This document shows, piece by piece, positions 56,904 to 64,000 of a DNA stretch of 64,000 nucleotides. The notes below the pieces were generated by a model. That model saw nothing but the letters and a program-made list of their open reading frames with translations, was not told the DNA's origin and did no database searches. The position numbers and the translations under genes were made by a program. Position 1 is the stretch's first letter, and every line of letters starts with the position of its first letter. The DNA is from Fomes fomentarius. Taxonomy: Eukaryota > Basidiomycota > Agaricomycetes > Polyporales > Polyporaceae. The stretch lies in assembly GCA_022606135.1 (NCBI GenBank), contig JABYQN010000016.1, positions 372,001 to 436,000 on the forward strand, in the 5' to 3' direction.

Positions 56904-58392
56904 ATGGATATCAACAAAGACCTATGGGAGCTCTCCAGGATAATCTTCTCTTACCCTGCGATCGATAACCACGCCCATGCATTGCTCCGAGAAGAATACA
57001 AGGACGAATATCCGCTCGAGGGCTTGATCACCGAGGCGCACGGCGAGCGTCCGCTGCAGGATGCAGCACACACGATCGCGTGCTATCGGGCCACGACGCA
57101 GCTCTCCAAGCTCTTCGCGCTCGGTCCAAACGCCGACTGGAATGCCGTCAAAGCTTTCCGACGCACGCTCCCGTACGAGCGACTGTGCAGGATGTGCTTT
57201 GAGCCGACGAACATCCAGTGCATCCTCATCGACGATGGCCTCGGGACCGCCGACGATGCAGCCAAAATGTACGATTATCGGTCGCATGACCGCCTCACGC
57301 ACAGTCCGACTAGGAGAATCGTGCGCGTCGAGGCTATTGCGGAGGTAATCACACTCAACGTCCTCCCTCCGTAGCTTGGAGAAGTACTCACCGTGTCTGG
57401 AACATAGAACATTCTACGAGAAGCGATGGACAAGCAGATCGCGGAGAGCAACGTCTCTCCAAGCGACATCTTCCAGACCTTCGAGGACGGGCTCACAGCA
57501 GCTCTCCAAGCCAGCGCAGCAGATCCCGAAGTTGCAGGATTCAAATCGATTGCGTGCTACAGGACCGGCCTCGATATCTCCTTGACCTGGGATGTGAGCG
57601 CCATCGAGCGCACCATGATGACCCAGCTCCTGGTCTACGTCACAAAACGCTCGTTAAGGCTCGCGGACAAGACGATCAACGACTTTATCGTGAATATGAC
57701 GATGCGCATTGCGGGCGAGTGCGGAAAGCCAGGTACCTCGTCTTCCCCAAGCTGATGTATGACTGTCGACGCGCGACTGACGGCTCCTGATTGCAGTCCA
57801 GTTCCACACCGGCTTGGGTGACAACGACGTCACTCTGGCCCTCTCCTCGCCATCTCACCTCCAGCCGCTCATCAAAGCATACCCGACCACCAAAATCGTC
57901 CTCCTGCATTCCAGCTACCCCTTCACGCGAGAAGCAGGGTACCTGACGGCCGTATACGAGAACGTGTTTCTCGACTTCGGCGAGATCTTCCCGATGGTCA
58001 GCCCGGATGGCCAGCGTGAGATCTTACGACAGGTCCTCGAGCTTGCGCCGACGAACAAAATCATGTGGTCCAGTGCGTGATCTCGTCTCTGACATGTCGA
58101 GTCTCGTCGGTCTCATTGGTGTACGTTATGCCCACGTAGCGGACGGGCACTTCTGGCCAGAGTCTTACTATCTAGGGACTCTACAAGCACGGCAGGCCCT
58201 CTTCGAGGCAAGTATATAAGTGTACTTCGAAAACTTTTCGATCGACTCATCTTCCCCCAGGTCCTCGAGAGCTCGGTCCGAAGATGGGAGCTCACCCTAC
58301 CACAAGCAGTAGAAATCGTAAAGCGGGCATTCTTTGACAACGCGAACAGAATATACAATCTGAACCTCGAGCCACGCATCGTCCAAATGTGA
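56904..58392 (+). CDS. amidohydrolase-2 family protein (FluG N-domain-like)
   Basis: Five exons: 56904-57344, 57408-57732, 57797-58072, 58140-58207, 58261-58392; 413 aa. TIM-barrel hydrolase of the amidohydrolase-2 family, related to the N-terminal half of FluG and to nodulin-type proteins. Motifs: YPAIDNHAHALL with the metal-binding H-x-H, ILIDDGLG, VQFHTGLGDNDVTL with the barrel His, VLLHSSYPFTREAGYL, and S-T-D-G-H with the late Asp. No glutamine-synthetase domain follows, so this is the stand-alone form. Intron 4 has a GC donor (GAG then gcaagt); splicing there gives the expected VLESSVRRWELTLPQAVEIV and N-A-N-R-I-Y end. A read-on variant would stop early. Substrate unknown. The tRNA-Asp gene lies just upstream on the other strand. 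Confidence 0.9.
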
Positions 58393-59451
58393 ACTGTAGC
58401 TGAAGTCTTAACATATACCAGCATATACCCCACTGCGAGTGTAATACCCTCCGGGCGCGCCCGCACACTTGATGTGAGTCACCTTGCGGAGGTGGACAAC
58501 GGAACAGGAGACTCTGTGGCCTCTATTCAGGCTTGAATAGACGTACATGGACGGACACGGTGTTATGAAGAGAACATGGCGATAGTGCCGAGAGAAAGCT
58601 ATGGGAGTGGGGCAATTAGCAGAATAGTCTAGGGTGGCACTGAATGTGAATAACGCAGAGTCTAGTGTAACACATACCTCTGGACGACGAGGTCAATGAA
58701 ACGTGCCCTCGTGACAGATGCTATAGACGGAGGGAGCTGAGTGCTTGAGGACTGTGTTGTTTCCCCTAAGGCTGATCCCTAGCTTTCTATAGGCAGTCAG
58801 GTTCTCAGTGCTCCCTCGCCATGCCCTCTCCAGTGACGAAGTCGCGTCATTATGGTGGTGACACTCAGCAAGACGTTGGTGACGAGGTCCGGCTCTCGGT
58901 CGAGTTGAGTTCGACCGCCTGGACGACACATGCAGCTTACGGTTAAAGTTTTGAAGGGCGGCCTGCAGAGCAGCCGCTGACGCTGACAACCTCCCGTGGG
59001 CAGAGAACCTCAAGTTGGAGAGCCTTTTCCCATCGGGCATGAATACTGTCCCCGGGAGCCTCCTTCGAACTCAGAAACAGAAGGCGAGACCTGGTGGACT
59101 GTGATATGGACATCTGCAACGATTTGCCATGCACAAGCACTCTCCGGTGTATGCCACTGGTGGAAGAGCCGAATGACGAAGTCAATTGTGATGGGACAGG
59201 TCAATCGCGTTCGTCGACCTACGTACGGATACGATGCTCGCCTACAAAGCTAGTCACACCAAGATGACGCCTTGGGTATGATCACAAAACCTGAGGATGT
59301 GAGAGAGAACGCCACGCCGGACGGGATGCTTGCTTGCTCGGGTATAAGTCCAACACAACCGCAGAGGGCATCATGTTAGAGACCCCGTAGTTGTGCCTAT
59401 TGTGTTATTTACCCACGCGGATCTCATGTATCCTTTGGCCTTTATCACAGC
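58393..59451. other. spacer
   Basis: 3' flanks of two convergent genes. Frames of 60-115 codons without family likeness. Confidence 0.5.
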
Positions 59452-60986
59452 CTACGCATCCTCTTCCTCCTCGTCTTCTTCATCAACGATGTCCAGACCC
59501 AGCTCGCGAAGCGCCTCGAGAGCCCGCGCTTCCTTCTCCTGCGCGAACTCAACAAGCGCTCTCAGGATATCCCGCTGGCCCTCGAGATAGTGCTCGAGCA
59601 TCTGTACCACCTCGGGCCGCATTTCCGCTGCGCGCACGGGCGGGAAAGGCGGAAGACGGTCGTGTAGGTGCTCTGCCATCTCGGCGAGCGTCTGCGCGGC
59701 GAAGAGTTGGTTCTCTGCGTCCGAGGCGGGTGTATCGTCCTCATCGTCGCCGTCCTGGGCAGAGGCAGCAGCTCGTGCGACGTTCGCGGCAAGAACTGCT
59801 TCCCAGACGGGCTCTGCCCCACGGGCGCTGCGTCCAACTTCCCATCTGTTCACCTCGTTGGCAGGCGCGGGCACAGATGAGGCAGAAGCGGGGTGCGCCG
59901 CAGCACTAGGAGCTCCGCCCATCTTCAGGACGATCGTGTCGTCCGGGTTATTCGGGAGCGAGAAGCCGTAGCCGAGGATGAGCTCAGAGTTTGGCTTCGG
60001 ACCGTAGTTGTTGAGAAGCTCTGCGCCTCTGGGCGTCGGTGTGTGGATTACTAGCGAGATGTGTTGTTGGGTAGAGCCGTCTGCAATGGGCGAGGATACG
60101 ACCCAGGAGACTGGGTGGGCACGTGCGTGGTTCAGGGAATCGATCCCTGGGAGGAGCACGGGGTGAGATAAACGGGTAGCGATGAGTGAAGGTGTTGGGG
60201 AGAGCAGGGTCGACGGAAATGCGCGGGATGAGAGGTACGTTGATGCCGTCAGATATTTTTCCCTAAGCGTCCGAGATCAAGACAGTCCTCAGCGCGGTGA
60301 GCTGAACTGGATGCAAAGCACATACCATGTGAATCCGCCACCCCAAGCAGCGTTTGCTGCATCAACGACGACCTTGCACTCTTGCCATTCCGCCTCCCAG
60401 GTTTGTCGCCTGTCTAGCGTGGCCCCGTGAAGATTAGAGCCTTGGAAAGCCTGAAGCTCGGTGTCGGTGAAGTGTAACGGGGTGCGGAGCTTGTCGGATG
60501 TCGGAAGCGTGTCGATATAGGGAGCATGCTTGAGGATGTCTCGAGTACTAATGTAGGACACATGCCGTGGATCTGTTCGTGAGGTGATGGGTATCGCGAC
60601 GAGAGACAGGACGCACCTCGCGCGGTCTGCAATCCAATGCATGCACACGTACGTGCACTCTAGCTGCCGCTCGCTCCATCCGTCCAAGGTATCATTTCTT
60701 CCACGAAAGAGGTCTGCTAGAGCCTTCTTGGATACCACTGGGGTGATCGCGAGGGCGAACGGTATGGAGACAATGGTCGCGTCCGCCAGTACATGGCTTC
60801 CAGCGACGACATCAAAACCAGAGGGTACTATATGAGTATATCAAGCTTTCTCTCAGCTCGCCTCTGCCCCTCCACATGATGCATCGCAATGCACTCACCT
60901 GGCTGGAAGGTCACAGCAGGATGAATGGCAGCTCCGTTCTCCAGGAGCCATGCCTTGAAGGCGGCGATACTTTCGAGCTCTGACAT
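59452..60986 (-). CDS. SET-domain protein lysine methyltransferase (SETD6/RKM type)
   Basis: Four exons: 60986-60899, 60827-60617, 60547-60326 and 60262-59452; 443 aa. Split-SET protein methyltransferase of the Rubisco-LSMT group, which methylates lysines of ribosomal or other non-histone proteins. Seen: N-terminal FKAWLLENGAAIHPAV and VLADATIVSIPFALAITP (first SET part), then LLPGIDSLNHARAHPVSW with D-x-L-N-H, ELLNNYG (catalytic E-x-L-x-N-Y-G pattern) and NSELILGYGF. The C-terminus is an acidic helical region ending in a long Asp/Glu run (EEDEEEEDA). Introns are 63-71 nt and phases close. Exact substrate cannot be told. Confidence 0.9.
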
Positions 60987-61334
60987 ATGATATACCAGGC
61001 GTAAAGCAGTTTTCAAAAAAACAGAAGCACTAGCTGATCGCTACAGGAGGCGTCCGAGATCCAACCAATGTCCTCCAGTTGTAGTACAAGTGGCGATCTG
61101 AGCTGTGGATCGATGATCGCGGTGGTATGTCAAGTCCTGGGGCAGTGGGCGCCTGTTGTGAGGGCGTTACTTATATGTATATCATAATCGAGATCCAGGG
61201 TTGGCCACATCTTCGACTGAGGCCAGTACTACATCTGTATCAAAATAGGGCCCTCAGGTAAGAAATCTACTGCTCCGTAGAAAACGACAGTATCTTACGG
61301 ACCGTCTTGGACTCGGTGGACTCGACTCGGAAAC
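60987..61334. other. divergent promoter region
   Basis: Lies between the minus-strand SET gene and the plus-strand F-box gene. No coding sequence seen. Confidence 0.5.
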
Positions 61335-63300
61335 ATGAATAGTATGGAACGCGATGCTCGTCACGATGCATTGTTATGTCTCGATATCCTCATTCCCATA
61401 TTCGAACAGTTTGACAACTCCGACTTGCGGTGCAAGGCCGCCTGTGCTAACGCTGCGTTGGCTTGCCGCACATTCGCTGCTGTAGCCCTGCCTGTCCTCT
61501 GGCGACAACCCAATCTATTCCCCCTCCTTTACATCCTTGCGCCAACCGACGTCCAACAGCCACCCAAGTTGTCGTCAATAGACATATACGCGTACGAAGA
61601 GCGGGATTCATTTGCTGATATGGTAAGTCCTTCCACTCGTACAAGCATCGTCACTGGTTGAGCGATGCTTTCCAGATCCTCGTGTCTAAACGCTACCTGG
61701 ATGAGGCGTGCTGGGGCGTCTTTTCTTACCACGCGTTGTACGCACTCTCCAGGATGTTTGTCAAACTCCGACCGAGGTCCACCTCCTTAGGGAACTCATC
61801 ACGCGCAATGGCGGTGCCACTTTTCTTCCCGCTTTGCAGCGTCTGTTCTGGTCTCAGGCCCCCTTCAGCGGGTTGACGTTGACAAGTCTTTCATGTACCT
61901 CTCTTGTGGAGCTATATGTTAGATTCGTAGACGAAGGGATCCTAGATCGCGACAGCCACGAACTCTCTCGACACCTTCCTATCGCTTTTCCCTCACTTCA
62001 GAACTCCGTGTTCGTCTCCCACCTTGGAAGACGTGCTCGGCTTCAAGTACTTGCGGACACTGGTGATAGACACAACCCGACTTTGCGGTCTATCTCACGA
62101 CGATCTCGAGCTCCTTTTCAGCACATCGAAGCTAGAGCGTATCGCGCTGTGGATCCCCTCGTGGGATGTACGTGTCCCAACTCCTCTTCATGCACCGCAC
62201 CTGCGATCGCTGGAGCTTCGAGGCCAAGTTGTCGAATTGGTGACAGCAGTGTCGTGTCTGCGTGCGTCGAACCTGCAGTGCATCGTACTCGAAGTTCAAG
62301 ATGGACGGTCCATCACGCTGCAGGAGATACATAGCATGCTTGCTGGCGTACGCACCTCCCTCATATCCAGCTCTCTGACCCACCTCGCGATTTACGTCTA
62401 CGATATGGCGCTAGCCCCGGGCCCCATCAAGACCCTACCCTTGTCCACAGTTCTTTATCCCTACTTCTCGATGCGGCAACTCCAATACCTGTCATTTATA
62501 TATGGCCGCTGGACGGACCAGGTGGTAGTGTATACCGACGAAGACATTTTAGCAATTGCTACAAGTTTTGGGAGCCTGCGTTACCTCAAGCTCCACATCA
62601 CTGCGCTCGAGTTACCCCTACTATCGCCACTATCGCTCGTTCACCTAGCTCGGCATTGTCGTGAACTCGCTGAGGTTTACCTACCGGCGATTACTGCCGA
62701 AGATGTCAACGTCAGAACTCTACTACCGCTCACGCAAGATCCCCCACACCCTCTTCGAGCCCTCGTTCTCCGAGAGGGGCCCCTCCTCGTTGCGATCAAA
62801 AACTTAGACACATCCGAAAGAATGGCCGAGTTCCTCGGTGGCATATTTCCGAACGCTGTCGTGACTCTATGGCCTCGGTTATCAGCCGGAGATCTGTGGG
62901 AAGGCCTCGATTTTCCTTCTGGTTGGGACCATCCCTACAACGGGGGGACATGTACTGCAACTTCAGTCCGGAGTGTCAGATACTGTGCGCTCGTGCGTAG
63001 TCCAGGCCTATGTGGATGTGGTCAACGTCTTGATCTGAACCTATCTCCGACGTTGTGTTCAAGTCGCAGATTCTTCTACGCGTTTGCTATGCTGTCTGAT
63101 CTCATGACCGATTGTCGATTAAAACATACTTTTGCTGCGTCTGGACTCTACCTGTCCCTGATTTGCTTGCGCCTGTGCAAGTCCCCCAGTTTCAGTAACA
63201 TGTACCCTTGCCTATCGGATTCAATGATGACGATGATGATCTCCTGGCCTATAGTCGCACTTGGCAGGCCGTCACCGGCCTATGTGGCGACCTAGGTATG
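61335..63300 (+). pseudogene. F-box gene broken by frameshifts
   Basis: Exon 1 61335-61622 encodes the F-box (LDILIPIFEQFDNSD, ACRTFAAVALPVLWRQP), intron 53 nt, exon 2 from 61676 (ILVSKRYLDEACWGVF). Exon 2 then changes frame near 61735 (VRTLQDVCQTPTEVHLLREL), again near 62010 (TLEDVLGFKYLRTLVIDTT, leucine-rich up to 62930), and perhaps at the run of six G at 62942, after which VSDTVRSCVVQAYVDVVNVL ends at a stop. At the first site the partial copy at 56 kb has 10 more bases and keeps the frame (SHNALLQIV), so a 10-bp deletion caused it. Long frames survive between breaks, so the loss is recent, unless some are sequence errors. Confidence 0.75.
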
Positions 63301-64000
63301 ATACATGATGTGTCTAGTGAGAGTGCTACGGATGTGGGACAATAGCAGAGGTGATGAAGGCGGAAACTCAGGAGTGGGTGGGCATCTGGGTATGCTGACT
63401 ATGATTGAAGGTGTGAGGGAATGAGTCGACTTTTGGATGGAGTATGAACGATAGGCAAGTAACGCAAAGAGATAGTTGAGAGGACATGCGAAAGAGGAGA
63501 TGTGTGAGGGAATTATGCACCGTTGTTGCCAATCAACAGCGAACGAGTCGCCAGAATCCTAGTGGCCGGCTACATACCGAGCGTAGACACTATGGGGTCC
63601 ACCACAAAGTGTGCACTTGGTCAGGACGTGGTTGCACTGCGATACAGTGTGGTGGGGTGAGCTGCGGCACAACGCCCACAGGCAGGAGGACGCCTGCCAT
63701 ACCGAGCGATGTGGCCAAAGCGGTGGCAATTGAAACGCTGGGTGGGGAGGGAGTGGAACTTCTGACTGCGAAGGAGGCGGCCTTTCAGCGCAAGACGATC
63801 AATTCGAGAGAATCGAAATACCGCCGATGTTGACACGCTAATCTAATCTGAGCAGATGGGCTCCCAGGATACCAGATAAGCCGCCGTATCTTATCAGATT
63901 GTGCTTGCTAAGTTGGCGCGACCCTCTCTCCCTCCTCCACAAGCCCCTCGTCCGTCCCTGCGCAACCTCCAACGCCATCATGGGCATATCTGCTGTGGAC
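63301..64000. other. right edge, possible start of next gene
   Basis: No confident gene. An ATG at 63980 (MGISAVD) preceded by a CT-rich stretch, as before many fungal genes, may start a gene that runs off the window. The 115-codon frame 63486-63833 is unassigned. Confidence 0.3.

Noticed and set aside
59391..59909. 172-codon plus frame opposite the SET gene
   Set aside because: Arg/Pro/Ser-rich antisense shadow of the acidic C-terminal region of the methyltransferase.
1..64000. CRISPR arrays, bacterial operons, rRNA genes, LTR retrotransposons
   Set aside because: No regularly spaced repeats, no Shine-Dalgarno-led genes, no rRNA-like sequence, and no reverse transcriptase or integrase motifs or long direct terminal repeats were seen.

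Overview
The window is nuclear DNA from a filamentous basidiomycete, most probably an agaricomycete of the polypore type. The evidence is: dense genes cut by 50-70 nt GT-AG introns; a CsbD/Hmp1-like gene; large variable F-box proteins; a mucin-like membrane protein with an LP-x-Y tail; and above all six genes for short CaaX-ended pheromone precursors starting MDxF. Genus is not decidable from sequence alone. Exon maps below were made by hand from reading frame, splice consensus and recalled family sequence.

Layout. (1) 1-3.7 kb: mitochondrial ribosomal protein uS19m (Rsm19), a Ser/Thr-rich single-pass membrane protein and a CsbD-like protein. (2) 4-39 kb: a loose, gene-poor mating-type-like region. 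MDxF pheromone precursors lie at 5.0(-), 6.9(+), 14.7(+), 32.4(-), 36.4(-) and 38.7 kb(+). Among them sit five peptides of a second kind (16.6, 18.3, 22.0, 27.0, 27.8 kb), each with a hydrophobic leader and a shared D-D-x-G-T-T-G-A-H tail; one still ends in a CaaX box (CIIA). The spaces hold segmental duplications, a short repeat with a target-site duplication, pieces of an eIF2D gene, decayed genes and F-box genes. No Ste3-type receptor was found. A trehalose-phosphate synthase/phosphatase gene (28.4-31.7 kb) is the one housekeeping gene inside. (3) 40.9-60 kb: a compact gene-dense block: F-box protein, eIF2D (Tma64) head-to-head with an M28 peptidase, a 13-exon membrane protein, a secreted flavin amine oxidase, tRNA-Asp, a FluG-like amidohydrolase and a SET-domain lysine methyltransferase. 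(4) 61.3-63.3 kb: an F-box gene broken by frameshifts, with a rearranged partial copy at 55.9-56.3 kb.

How it fits together. The CaaX peptides would be farnesylated, trimmed and exported to act on partner receptors; many diverged copies in both orientations with remnants of neighbouring genes is what is expected of an expanding P/R (B) mating-type region. The second peptide class joins a pheromone-like tail to a secretory leader and is the most unusual content of the window. Several introns in the 46-58 kb block use GC donors. Several genes carry single-base frame breaks, which may be real decay or assembly errors.
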